Positions 54,742-63,157 of a DNA stretch of 64,000 nucleotides are shown here, piece by piece. The translations under genes and the position numbers were made by a program. Positions within the stretch are counted from its first letter, which is position 1; each line of letters starts with the position of its first letter. The DNA comes from Pseudomonas sp. (lineage in GTDB: Bacteria > Pseudomonadota > Gammaproteobacteria > Pseudomonadales > Pseudomonadaceae): NCBI RefSeq assembly GCF_030690725.1, contig NZ_JAUYGD010000038.1, forward strand, positions 1 through 64,000, written 5' to 3'. Below the pieces are notes generated by a model. That model was not told where the DNA came from. It did not search any database and worked only from the letters and a program-made list of their open reading frames with translations.

Positions 54742-54950
54742 TGTATCGACAGGGCTGATAAGCACCATCGGAAACTGCCGGGTTTAATCTGCGCCTGGCG
54801 CTGGTAGGCTGCTGCCCAGCCGTGGGGGCGGCAGTTTTGCGCAAAGATACTGTGGTGGTGAGGTTCCAGGCGCTAGACTTGGGCCACTTCGCGCTGCGTG
54901 GCGCAGCCCCTCTCGAATTTCTTTTTATCTGATCAGGTGTGCGCATTTTT

Positions 54951-55883
54951 ATGAGTACTGCTCTGTCCATTCGCCAGTTGACCAAGACCTATGGCAACGG
55001 CTTCCAGGCGCTGCATGGCATCGACCTGGACGTGGCTGAAGGCGATTTCTTCGCCTTGCTCGGCCCCAACGGTGCCGGAAAATCCACCACCATCGGCATT
55101 CTTTCGACCCTGGTGACCAAAAGCAGCGGCACGGTAAATGTGTTCGGTCACGACCTGGACAAACAGCCCTCTGCGCTTAAACGCTGTCTGGGCGTGGTGC
55201 CGCAGGAGTTCAATTTCAACCAGTTCGAGAAGGCCTTCGACATCGTCGTGACCCAGGCCGGTTACTACGGTATCCCAGCGAAAATCGCCAAGGAGCGCGC
55301 CGAGCAGTACCTCAACCAGCTCGGCCTGTGGGGCAAGCACAACGTGCCGTCGCGCGAGCTGTCCGGCGGCATGAAGCGACGCCTGATGATTGCCCGCGCG
55401 CTGGTGCATCAGCCGCGTTTGTTGATTCTCGATGAGCCGACCGCTGGGGTTGATATCGAACTGCGCCGCTCGATGTGGAGCTTTCTCACCGAGCTGAACG
55501 AGCAGGGCATCACCATTATCCTCACCACCCATTACCTGGAAGAGGCCGAACAGCTGTGCCGCAATATCGGCATCATCGACCACGGGCGGATTGTCGAGAA
55601 CACCAGCATGAAGGACCTGCTGAAAAAACTGCATGTGGAAACCTTCCTGCTCGACCTCAAGGAGTCGCTGCTGGTTGCGCCGCAGCTGATCGGCTACCCA
55701 GCGCAATTGCTCGATGGGCACACCCTGGAAGTGCAGGTGGACAAGGCGCAGGGCATTACTGAGCTGTTCCGTCAGCTGGCTCTGCAGAATGTCGAGGTGC
55801 TCAGCTTGCGCAATAAAACCAATCGCCTGGAGGAGCTGTTTGTCTCCCTGGTCGAGAAAAACCTGGCGAAGGTGGCGGTATGA
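54951..55883 (+). CDS. ABC-2 type exporter ATP-binding protein
   Basis: A 310-residue ATPase from ATG 54951. Walker A GPNGAGKST lies at 38-46, Q loop VPQEFNFNQ, signature LSGGMKRRL, Walker B LLILDEPTAGVD, switch His in TTHYLEEAE, and a C-terminal DUF4162-like domain of about 80 residues. It belongs to the NodI/DrrA/YadG type of exporters. The stop overlaps the permease start by 4 nt. The cargo is unknown; this pair is conserved in Pseudomonas (PA2812-PA2811 by memory). Confidence 0.92.
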   Translation: MSTALSIRQLTKTYGNGFQALHGIDLDVAEGDFFALLGPNGAGKSTTIGILSTLVTKSSGTVNVFGHDLDKQPSALKRCLGVVPQEFNFNQFEKAFDIVVTQAGYYGIPAKIAKERAEQYLNQLGLWGKHNVPSRELSGGMKRRLMIARALVHQPRLLILDEPTAGVDIELRRSMWSFLTELNEQGITIILTTHYLEEAEQLCRNIGIIDHGRIVENTSMKDLLKKLHVETFLLDLKESLLVAPQLIGYPAQLLDGHTLEVQVDKAQGITELFRQLALQNVEVLSLRNKTNRLEELFVSLVEKNLAKVAV

Positions 55884-56674
55884 GCACGGCTTATCTGAAC
55901 TCCGAATTCACCGCCAACATGGTGGCGCTGCGCACCATCGTCTACCGCGAGATCCGCCGTTTTACCCGCATCTGGCCGCAGACCCTGCTGCCGCCGGCGA
56001 TCACCATGGTTCTGTACTTCGTGATATTCGGCAACCTGATCGGTAGCCAGATTGGCGATATGGGCGGCTTCACTTATATGGAGTACATCGTGCCGGGGCT
56101 GATCATGATGTCGGTGATCACCAACTCCTATGGCAACGTGGTGTCGAGTTTCTTCGGCAGCAAATTCCAGCGCTCCATCGAGGAACTGATGGTCTCGCCG
56201 GTGTCGCCGCATATCATCCTCACCGGCTATGTGATCGGCGGCGTGCTGCGCGGCCTGGCGGTGGGCTTTATCGTCACTCTGCTGTCGCTGTTCTTCACCA
56301 AGCTGCAGGTGCATCACCTCGGCGTGACCGTGCTGGTGGTGCTGCTGACCGCGACCATCTTCTCCCTGGGCGGTTTTATCAACGCCGTGTTCGCGCGCAA
56401 CTTCGATGATATTTCGATCATCCCGACCTTTGTGCTGACGCCTTTGACCTACCTGGGCGGGGTGTTCTATTCGATCAGCCTGCTGCCGCAGTTCTGGCAG
56501 ACGGTGTCGCTGGCCAACCCGGTGCTGCATATGGTCAACGCCTTCCGTTATGGCATTCTCGGGGTTTCCGATATCCGCATCGGTGTGGCCATCGGCTTTA
56601 TGCTGGTCGCCACCGCCGTGCTGTATGGCGTGTGCATTCGTTTGCTGGTCAGTGGCCGCGGTATGCGTCAGTAG
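55880..56674 (+). CDS. ABC-2 type exporter permease
   Basis: A 264-residue membrane protein with six helices and the ABC-2 signature near VLTPLTYLGGVFYSISLLPQFWQ. The N-terminal coupling region (LRTIVYREIRRFTRIW) is cytoplasmic. It pairs with the ATPase before it and resembles YadH/NodJ. The reading ends 90 bases before the RND adaptor gene, which has its own inverted repeat and ribosome site. Confidence 0.92.
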   Translation: MSTAYLNSEFTANMVALRTIVYREIRRFTRIWPQTLLPPAITMVLYFVIFGNLIGSQIGDMGGFTYMEYIVPGLIMMSVITNSYGNVVSSFFGSKFQRSIEELMVSPVSPHIILTGYVIGGVLRGLAVGFIVTLLSLFFTKLQVHHLGVTVLVVLLTATIFSLGGFINAVFARNFDDISIIPTFVLTPLTYLGGVFYSISLLPQFWQTVSLANPVLHMVNAFRYGILGVSDIRIGVAIGFMLVATAVLYGVCIRLLVSGRGMRQ

Positions 56675-56701
56675 CCGGTAACCAACATCGGGAAACATTT
56701 T

Positions 56702-56731
56702 TAACGGCTGATCTGCGCGGCTCGGCCGTTA
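56702..56731. promoter_or_regulatory. Inverted repeat upstream of the RND efflux operon
   Basis: TAACGGC at 56702-56708 and GCCGTTA at 56725-56731, 16 bases apart, 33 bases before the adaptor ATG. It could be a regulator-binding site or an RNA hairpin; there is no T run after it. Confidence 0.4.
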
Positions 56732-56764
56732 GACTCAGCCTCTACAAAGAATTAGGGGTTGTAT

Positions 56765-57796
56765 ATGTTTGCCCGCGCACCTGCTCTGTTTGCTACGGTC
56801 GTTGTGCTGTGTTCGCTTGTCAGTGGGCAAGCGCAGGCCAATGAAGGGCCGCTGGTTGAGGTGGTCAAGGCTGAGCGAAGCCTGGTGCGTGACGAGCTGG
56901 TGACCTTCGGTTCACTACGCCCCGACGAGTCGGTGATGATCCGCCCGGAAATCGCCGGCCGGGTGGCGCAGCTGCATTTTCGCGAAGGCCAGCGCGTCGA
57001 AGCCGGTGCACTGCTGGTCAGCCTGGATGACTCGATTACCCGTGCCGAGTTTGCCCAGGCGCGGGCCAACCTGAACCTGGCGGAAAAGAACTTCGAGCGC
57101 GCGCAGATGCTGTTCAAGCGCGGTGCCAGTAACGCCCAAGCGCTGGATGAAGCCAGTGCGCAACAACAGGCGTCGCGCGCCAGCCTAGCGCTGTCCCAGG
57201 CACGGCTGGACAAGACGCGTATCCTCGCGCCCTACGATGGTGTGCTGGGGTTGCGCGCTGTCAGCCCCGGTGATTACCTCAGCGAAGGCCAGGACATCGT
57301 CAATCTGGAAGTGCTCGATCCACTCAAGGTGGATTTCCGCATCCCGCAAAAAGCCGTCAGCCAGATCCGCCTCAAGCAGGTAATCGAAATCAGCCTGGAT
57401 GCCTATCCGGGCGAGCGCTTTAACGGTGAGATTTTCGCCATCAACCCACGTCTCGACGAAGCCGGACGCAGTCAGGCGATTCGCGCGCACATCAGCAACA
57501 GTGATGGTCGCCTTAGCCCCGGGCAGTTCGTGCGGGTTTCGGTGATCCTCGCCGAGCGGCCGAATGCTCTGGTGATTCCAGAAGAAGCCATCATGCCGGT
57601 GGGGGACAAGCTGCTGGTCAACCTGGTGGTCGATGGCAAAGTCGAGCTGCGTGAGGTCAAACTGGGCAAGCGTCTGGCTGGCAAGGTCGAGGTTCTAGAA
57701 GGCCTGCAGGGTGATGAAACCCTGATCAGCGCCGGCTGGCAGAAGGTTCGGGCCGGCGCGCCGGTACGCACCAAGGTGGTGGAGCAAACGCCATGA
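56765..57796 (+). CDS. RND efflux periplasmic adaptor (membrane fusion protein)
   Basis: A 343-residue protein from ATG 56765 (AGGGG at 7 bases). The signal peptide (FARAPALFATVVVLCSLVSGQAQA) has no lipobox Cys. The two halves of the lipoyl motif flank a short coiled-coil hairpin (ARANLNLAEKNFERAQMLFKRGA..QALDEASAQ): IAGRVAQLHFREGQRVEAG and RILAPYDGVLGLRAVSPGDYL. A beta-barrel and membrane-proximal domain follow. It links the RND pump to an outer-membrane channel and is coupled to the pump gene by 4 nt. Confidence 0.92.
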   Translation: MFARAPALFATVVVLCSLVSGQAQANEGPLVEVVKAERSLVRDELVTFGSLRPDESVMIRPEIAGRVAQLHFREGQRVEAGALLVSLDDSITRAEFAQARANLNLAEKNFERAQMLFKRGASNAQALDEASAQQQASRASLALSQARLDKTRILAPYDGVLGLRAVSPGDYLSEGQDIVNLEVLDPLKVDFRIPQKAVSQIRLKQVIEISLDAYPGERFNGEIFAINPRLDEAGRSQAIRAHISNSDGRLSPGQFVRVSVILAERPNALVIPEEAIMPVGDKLLVNLVVDGKVELREVKLGKRLAGKVEVLEGLQGDETLISAGWQKVRAGAPVRTKVVEQTP

Positions 57797-60700
57797 CCCT
57801 GTCGGATATCTGCATCCGCCGGCCGGTGTTTGCCACCGTGTTGTCGCTGATTGTGGTGCTGCTCGGTTTGATGGCCTATGACCGCCTGGCGGTGCGCGAG
57901 TACCCGAATATCGATGTGCCGATTGTCACGGTCAACGTCACCTACCCGGGAGCCAGCCCGGAGATTATGGAATCCCAAGTCGCCCAGCCGATCGAGGATG
58001 TACTGTCGGGCATCGATGGTCTGGATTTCGTCAGCTCCATCAGCCGCTCGGAAAATACCCAGATCACCGCGCAGTTCCGCCTGGGCAGCAACTCCGATGA
58101 AGCCGCCAACGATGTGCGCGACCGCTTGGGTCGCGTGCGTGGCCTGCTGCCGGATGAAATTGCCGAGCCCATCGTGCAGAAGGTCGAGGCCGACGCCCAG
58201 CCGGTGATCTGGATCGCTTTCTACAGCGAACGCTACAGCGCCATGGAGATCACCGACGTGCTGGAGCGGGTGATCAAGGATCGCCTGCAGACCATTCCCG
58301 GCGTTTCCGAGGTACAGATTCGCGGCGCCCGCACCTTCGCCATGCGCATCTGGTTGGACCCGGAGAAGCTCGCCGCGCACAACCTGACCGTGCAGGACGT
58401 GGAGGACGCTCTGCGCCGGCAGAATGTGGAGATTCCGGCCGGGCGCATTGAATCGCAGCAGCGCGAATTCACCGTGCTCTCGGAAACCGATATGAACACC
58501 CCGGAGCAGTTCAATCAGCTGATTCTGGACGATTCACGCGGTTATCTGCTGCGTCTCTCGGATGTCGGCTATGCCGAAATCGGCGCCAAGGACGAACGCA
58601 GCATTGTGCGCTACAAAGGTCAGCCAGCGGTGTCGATGGGCATGATCAAGCAGGCCACCGCCAATCCGCTGGACATCTCCGATGGCCTGGCGGCGGCCAT
58701 GCCTGATGTGCTGGCGCTGCTGCCCGAAGGCATGCGCATGCAGGTGGCCAACGACAACTCGCTGTTTATTCGCGAGTCGATCGACAACGTGTTTATCACC
58801 ATCTGGGAAGCGGTGGGGCTGGTCATCCTGATCATCTTTATCTTCCTGCGCTCACTGCGCGCCACCATCATTCCGCTGGTGACCATTCCGGTATCGCTGA
58901 TCGGCGCATTTGCCCTGATGTCGCTGATGGGCTTCACCATCAACACCCTGACGCTGCTGGCCATGGTGCTGGCCATCGGCCTGGTGGTGGACGATGCCAT
59001 TGTGATGCTGGAGAACATCCACCGGCATATCGAGGAGGGCATGCAGCCGGTACAGGCGGCGTTCAAGGGCAGTCGTGAGATTGCCTTTGCGGTAATCGCC
59101 ATGACCCTGACCCTGGCTGCGGTATTCGCCCCCATTGGCTTTATGCAGGGCACCACCGGCAAGCTGTTTACCGAGTTTGCCTGGACACTGGCAGGCGCGG
59201 TGCTGGTGTCGGGTTTTGTTGCCCTGACCCTGACGCCGATGATGTGCGCGCTGTTGCTCAAGCCGCATCAGGCCGGCGAGCGGCATAACCGTCTGTACAA
59301 CCTGATCGAAGACTTTCTCAACAACCTGACCTACAGCTACAAACACCTGCTGGCCAAGGCACTGAGTGCCTGGGTGCTGGTGGTGGGCGTGTTGTTGCTC
59401 ACCGTGGTGGCCTGCGTGCTGCTGTTCTCGGGGCTTAAATCCGAGCTGGCGCCGACCGAGGATACCGGCACCATCATCGGCGTGTTCAACGGCCCGGATG
59501 GCGCCACCATCAATTACACCGGGCGTTATGCCCGCGAGATCGAAGCAGCCTACGCCAGCATCCCGGAAACCAATCGCTACATGGTCATCGCCGGTTTCCC
59601 CACAGTGGCCCAGGGCATTTCCTTTATGAAGCTGGAGGATTGGGGCGATCGCTCGCGCAGCCAGTTCGAGATTCGTAACGAACTGCTGCCTAAGCTGCAG
59701 GATATCGCCGGGGTACGGGCTTTCCCGGTCAACCGGCCTCCGTTGGGGCAGAGCGCGCGCAATCAACCGGTCAACTTCGTGATTCGCTCGTCGATGGAGT
59801 ACAGCGAGTTGCAGGTCTATGTCGACGAGCTGCTTAACGCGTTGCGCGATTATCCGGGGCTGGAAAGCCTGGACAGCGACCTCAAACTCAACGCGCCGCA
59901 GCTGAAAGTCGCGGTCAATCGCGAACAGGCGGTGGCAGTGGGTACTGATGTGGCGACCATCGGCCGCAGCCTGGAAAGCCTGTTCGGCAGCCGTCAGGTG
60001 ACGCGCTTCAAGCAGAATGGCGAGCAGTACGACGTGATGGTGCAGTTGCAGGGCGTGGACCGCAGCAACCCGCAGGACCTGGACCGTGTGTATGTGCGTG
60101 GCCGCGATGACAGCATGGTGCAGTTGTCCAATTTGATCGAGGTGCGTGAAACCGTGGCGCCGCGTGAGCTTAACCACTTCAACCAGCTGCGCGCGGTGAC
60201 GGTGAGCGCCAACGTCGGCAGCGGCTACACCCTGGGAGAAGCCCTGGCGCATCTGGAAAACACCGCGCGCACGGTGTTCCCAGCCGAAACCCAGTACGAC
60301 TACACCGGCACCTCGCGGGATTTCAAGGAATCCAGCGCCGGCATTGCGCTGATCTTCGCCCTGGCCCTGGCGTTTATCTTCCTGGTGCTGGCGGCGCAGT
60401 TCGAGAGCTTTACCGACCCGCTGATCATCTTGTTCAGCGTGCCCTTGTCGATGGCCGGCGCCTTGCTGGCGCTGACGTTATTCGGCGGCACCTTGAATAT
60501 CTACTCGCAGATTGGCCTGGTGACGTTGATCGGCTTGATTACCAAGCACGGCATTCTGATCGTCGAGTTCGCCAACGTGCTGCTGCGTCAGGGCCATGAG
60601 TTGCGCGGCGCGGTGATTGAGGCGTCGGTACAGCGTCTGCGGCCAATTCTGATGACCACCGGGGCCATGGTACTGGGCTCACTGCCATTGGCAATTGCCA

Positions 60701-60861
60701 CCGGGGCGGGGGCGGAAAGCCGTCAGCAGATCGGCCTGGTGATTGTCGGCGGCCTGTTGGTCGGCACCCTCTTCACCCTGTTCGTGATCCCGACCCTGTA
60801 TATGCTGCTGCGCCGCTGGCAGCCGATTAAACAGGGCGCGTTAGAGGCCGCTGCTGCGTAG
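57793..60861 (+). CDS. RND multidrug efflux permease (HAE1 type)
   Basis: A 1022-residue inner-membrane pump. N-terminal SDICIRRPVFATVLSLIVVLLGL, then REYPNIDVPIVTVNVTYPGASPE, the proton-relay helix with VLAIGLVVDDAIVMLENI (two Asp of TM4 present), and the second half with ESFTDPLIILFSVPLS and GLITKHGILIVEFAN. Length and motifs are those of AcrB/MexB relatives, nearer to the MdtB/VexF-like group. No outer-membrane channel gene follows, so it must share one such as an OprM or TolC homologue. The TAG stop is part of a repeat. Confidence 0.93.
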   Translation: MTLSDICIRRPVFATVLSLIVVLLGLMAYDRLAVREYPNIDVPIVTVNVTYPGASPEIMESQVAQPIEDVLSGIDGLDFVSSISRSENTQITAQFRLGSNSDEAANDVRDRLGRVRGLLPDEIAEPIVQKVEADAQPVIWIAFYSERYSAMEITDVLERVIKDRLQTIPGVSEVQIRGARTFAMRIWLDPEKLAAHNLTVQDVEDALRRQNVEIPAGRIESQQREFTVLSETDMNTPEQFNQLILDDSRGYLLRLSDVGYAEIGAKDERSIVRYKGQPAVSMGMIKQATANPLDISDGLAAAMPDVLALLPEGMRMQVANDNSLFIRESIDNVFITIWEAVGLVILIIFIFLRSLRATIIPLVTIPVSLIGAFALMSLMGFTINTLTLLAMVLAIGLVVDDAIVMLENIHRHIEEGMQPVQAAFKGSREIAFAVIAMTLTLAAVFAPIGFMQGTTGKLFTEFAWTLAGAVLVSGFVALTLTPMMCALLLKPHQAGERHNRLYNLIEDFLNNLTYSYKHLLAKALSAWVLVVGVLLLTVVACVLLFSGLKSELAPTEDTGTIIGVFNGPDGATINYTGRYAREIEAAYASIPETNRYMVIAGFPTVAQGISFMKLEDWGDRSRSQFEIRNELLPKLQDIAGVRAFPVNRPPLGQSARNQPVNFVIRSSMEYSELQVYVDELLNALRDYPGLESLDSDLKLNAPQLKVAVNREQAVAVGTDVATIGRSLESLFGSRQVTRFKQNGEQYDVMVQLQGVDRSNPQDLDRVYVRGRDDSMVQLSNLIEVRETVAPRELNHFNQLRAVTVSANVGSGYTLGEALAHLENTARTVFPAETQYDYTGTSRDFKESSAGIALIFALALAFIFLVLAAQFESFTDPLIILFSVPLSMAGALLALTLFGGTLNIYSQIGLVTLIGLITKHGILIVEFANVLLRQGHELRGAVIEASVQRLRPILMTTGAMVLGSLPLAIATGAGAESRQQIGLVIVGGLLVGTLFTLFVIPTLYMLLRRWQPIKQGALEAAAA

Positions 60862-60924
60862 CCCGCATGCAATCCGGGAGCGGTGTGGCAGGCAATAGAT
60901 TTCCCCGGATTGCATCCGGGCTAC
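60858..60924. repeat. Inverted repeat (GTAGCCCG..GCAATCCGGG family)
   Basis: The arm at 60858-60878 and the arm at 60904-60924 pair at 20 of 21 positions. The family GTAGCCCGGATGCAATCCGGG is common in Pseudomonas intergenic DNA. The left arm begins at the stop codon of the RND pump gene, so the element supplies its TAG. Confidence 0.8.
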
Positions 60925-60934
60925 AGGCTGAGCC

Positions 60935-61000
60935 TGTGGGAGGGGCCGGGCGGCGTTACGCTTTAGCCGCGATAGAGTCGCGGCTAAAGCCCCTCCCACA
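60935..61000. repeat. REP-like nested hairpin
   Basis: The outer arms TGTGGGAGGGGC / GCCCCTCCCACA enclose an inner 12-bp perfect stem CTTTAGCCGCGA / TCGCGGCTAAAG (60961-60989). It lies between the convergent RND pump and reductase genes and may stop both transcripts. Confidence 0.8.
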
Positions 61001-61017
61001 CAAACCGGAATCTGGCG

Positions 61018-62025
61018 TTACTCGACTTTAAGCACCAGCTTGCCGAAGTTCTCGCCGCTGAACAGCTTGAGAAGGGTTTCCGGGAAGGTCTGCAGACCGC
61101 TGACAATATCTTCTTTGGATTTCAGCTGGCCGCTGGCCAGCCAGCCGCCCATCTCCGCAGCCGCTTCGGCAAAACGCGGGGCGTAGGTCATCACCACCAT
61201 GCCTTCCATGCGTGCGCTGTTGACCAGCAGGTTGAGGTAGTTGGCCGGGCCTTTTACGGCCTGCTTGTTGTTGTACTGGCTGATCGCGCCGCAGATGATC
61301 ACCCGCGCCTTGAAGGCCAGTCGGGTCAGTACGGCATCGAGAATGTCGCCGCCGACGTTGTCGAAGTACACGTCCACGCCTTTCGGGCATTCGCGCTTGA
61401 GGCCGGCAATCACGTCTTCGCTTTTGTAGTCGATGGCGCCATCGAAGCCCAGCTCATCAATCAGAAACTTGCACTTGTCCGCGCCGCCAGCGATGCCGAC
61501 TACGCGGCAACCCTTGAGCTTGGCGATCTGCCCGGCAATGCTGCCCACTGCGCCAGCTGCACCGGAAATCACCACGGTTTCACCGGCTTTCGGCGCGCCG
61601 ACATCGAGCAGGGCGAAGTAGGCGGTCATGCCGGTCATGCCCAGGGCGGACAGATACAGCGGCAGCGGCGCGCGCTTGGGGTCGACCTTGTAGAAGCCCT
61701 TGGGCTCACCGAGGAAATAATCCTGCACGCCGAGGGCGCCGTTTACATGGTCGCCCACGGCAAAGTCCGGGTGCTGCGAGGCCACCACTTCACCGACGCC
61801 GAGGGCACGCATTACTTCGCCAATGCCGACTGGCGGGATATAGGACTTGGCATCGTTCATCCAGCCGCGCATGGCCGGGTCCAGCGACAGGTAGGCGTTC
61901 TTCACCAGAATCTGCCCGGGGCCGGGTTCACCGACGCTGTTTTCCACATAGCTGAAAGTCTCGCGGCTGGGCAGGCCGACCGGGCGTTGGGCAAGCAGGA
62001 ACTGACGATTGAGTGGGGCAGTCAT
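61018..62025 (-). CDS. NADP-dependent medium-chain reductase (CurA/PTGR-like)
   Basis: A 335-residue zinc-free MDR-family enzyme: LSLDPAMRGWMNDAKSY, the cofactor loop VVISGAAGAVGSIAGQIAKLKG at about 155-175, VDVYFDNVGGDILDAV and GAISQYNN. These are the hallmarks of prostaglandin/leukotriene B4 reductase-like alkenal or curcumin reductases, which reduce alpha,beta-unsaturated ketones and aldehydes with NADPH. It is divergent from the SDR at 62250, with several inverted repeats between them. Confidence 0.92.
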   Translation of the reverse strand: MTAPLNRQFLLAQRPVGLPSRETFSYVENSVGEPGPGQILVKNAYLSLDPAMRGWMNDAKSYIPPVGIGEVMRALGVGEVVASQHPDFAVGDHVNGALGVQDYFLGEPKGFYKVDPKRAPLPLYLSALGMTGMTAYFALLDVGAPKAGETVVISGAAGAVGSIAGQIAKLKGCRVVGIAGGADKCKFLIDELGFDGAIDYKSEDVIAGLKRECPKGVDVYFDNVGGDILDAVLTRLAFKARVIICGAISQYNNKQAVKGPANYLNLLVNSARMEGMVVMTYAPRFAEAAAEMGGWLASGQLKSKEDIVSGLQTFPETLLKLFSGENFGKLVLKVE

Positions 62026-62072
62026 GGCAGGTACTCATTGAGCGGAAAGACTGTTGATAGCCCGTAGTGGCG

Positions 62073-62161
62073 CCATGGGCAAGATTTGCCCATGGGACGA
62101 ATGGTTGTTAATCCATTCGAGTGATGGGTGCCCTGGGGTGTTAATCACTCATTTCAATGAG
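62073..62161. promoter_or_regulatory. Cluster of four inverted repeats in a divergent promoter region
   Basis: CCATGGGCAA-GAT-TTGCCCATGG (62073-62095), CGAATGG..CCATTCG (62098-62119), GAGTGAT..ATCACTC (62119-62150) and CTCATT-TC-AATGAG (62148-62161) lie side by side between the MDR reductase and the SDR. The first is a perfect 10+10 palindrome of the size used by TetR- or LysR-type dimers. Function inferred from position. Confidence 0.5.
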
Positions 62162-62249
62162 GTCATCACCAGCAGTTTGATAGTGCTGCCTTGGAATCAT
62201 GGAGCTGATTAGACTCGCGGCAGTTTCTAATCCTTGCGAGGACACGCAG

Positions 62250-63011
62250 ATGAGCTTTAGCTTTTCCGGCCGGGTTGCCCTGGTCACCGGTGGTGCTGCT
62301 GGTATTGGTCGTGCCACGGCACAGGCATTCGCCAACGAAGGCCTGCAGGTGGTGGTGTCTGACGTCGATGTGGCGGGCGGCGAGGCGACAGTCGCGCTGA
62401 TCCGTGAAGCCGGTGGCGACGCGCTGTTTGTGCGCTGCGACGTGACTCGCGATGCTGAGGTCAAAGTGCTGATGGAGCGCACACTGGGTGCCTACGGGCG
62501 CCTGGACTATGCCTTCAACAATGCCGGCATCGAGATCGAGAAGGGCAAGCTGGCCGAGGGTAGCGAAAGCGAGTTCGACGCCATCATGGGCGTCAACGTC
62601 AAAGGCGTGTGGCTGTGCATGAAGCACCAGATTCCGTTGCTGCTGGCCCAGGGGGGCGGTGCCATCGTCAACACTGCTTCGGTCGCCGGCCTGGGCGCGG
62701 CGCCGAAGATGAGCATCTATGCCGCGTCCAAGCACGCGGTGATCGGCCTGACCAAATCGGCAGCGGTCGAGTATGCGAAGAAGAAAGTACGGGTCAATGC
62801 GGTTTGCCCGGCGGTGATCGACACCGATATGTTCCGCCGCGCCTATGAAGCCGACCCGAAGAAGGGTGAGTTCGCCGCTGCTATGCATCCGGTCGGGCGC
62901 ATCGGCAAGGTCGAGGAAATCGCCACCGCAGTGCTGTACCTGTGCTGCGATAACGCGGCGTTCACCACCGGCCAGGCGCTGGCGGTAGATGGCGGCGCCA
63001 CGGCTATCTGA
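62250..63011 (+). CDS. Short-chain dehydrogenase/reductase
   Basis: A 253-residue classical SDR from ATG 62250 (GAGGA at 7 bases; a longer in-frame reading to 62199 has no ribosome site). TGGAAGIG lies near residue 15, NNAGIEIE, catalytic Ser in VNTASVAG, YAASK with intact Tyr/Lys, and the C-terminal TGQALAVDGGATA usual for glucose/alcohol dehydrogenase-like SDRs. Substrate unknown. It is followed by a terminator and is divergent from the MDR reductase. Confidence 0.9.
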   Translation: MSFSFSGRVALVTGGAAGIGRATAQAFANEGLQVVVSDVDVAGGEATVALIREAGGDALFVRCDVTRDAEVKVLMERTLGAYGRLDYAFNNAGIEIEKGKLAEGSESEFDAIMGVNVKGVWLCMKHQIPLLLAQGGGAIVNTASVAGLGAAPKMSIYAASKHAVIGLTKSAAVEYAKKKVRVNAVCPAVIDTDMFRRAYEADPKKGEFAAAMHPVGRIGKVEEIATAVLYLCCDNAAFTTGQALAVDGGATAI

Positions 63012-63024
63012 TTTCCTTCAGCGA

Positions 63025-63054
63025 TAAAAAAGCGTCCATCTGGGCGCTTTTTTT
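63025..63054 (+). terminator. Terminator after the SDR gene
   Basis: AAAAAAGCG(T)CC-ATCT-GG(G)CGCTTTTTTT stem-loop with a long T run. Confidence 0.85.
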
Positions 63055-63157
63055 ATACCTCGCCATTTCTTTCACACGATTGGCCACTAAAGTCACTGCA
63101 GTGTTCTACGCCGCTGTTCAAGATCGCCCAGCGCTTTGATCAAGGAGTAAGCAAGCC

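Noticed and set aside
58852..60252. 466-codon open frame on the minus strand
   Set aside because: Antisense to the RND pump; His/Gln-rich with no ribosome site and no recognisable fold.
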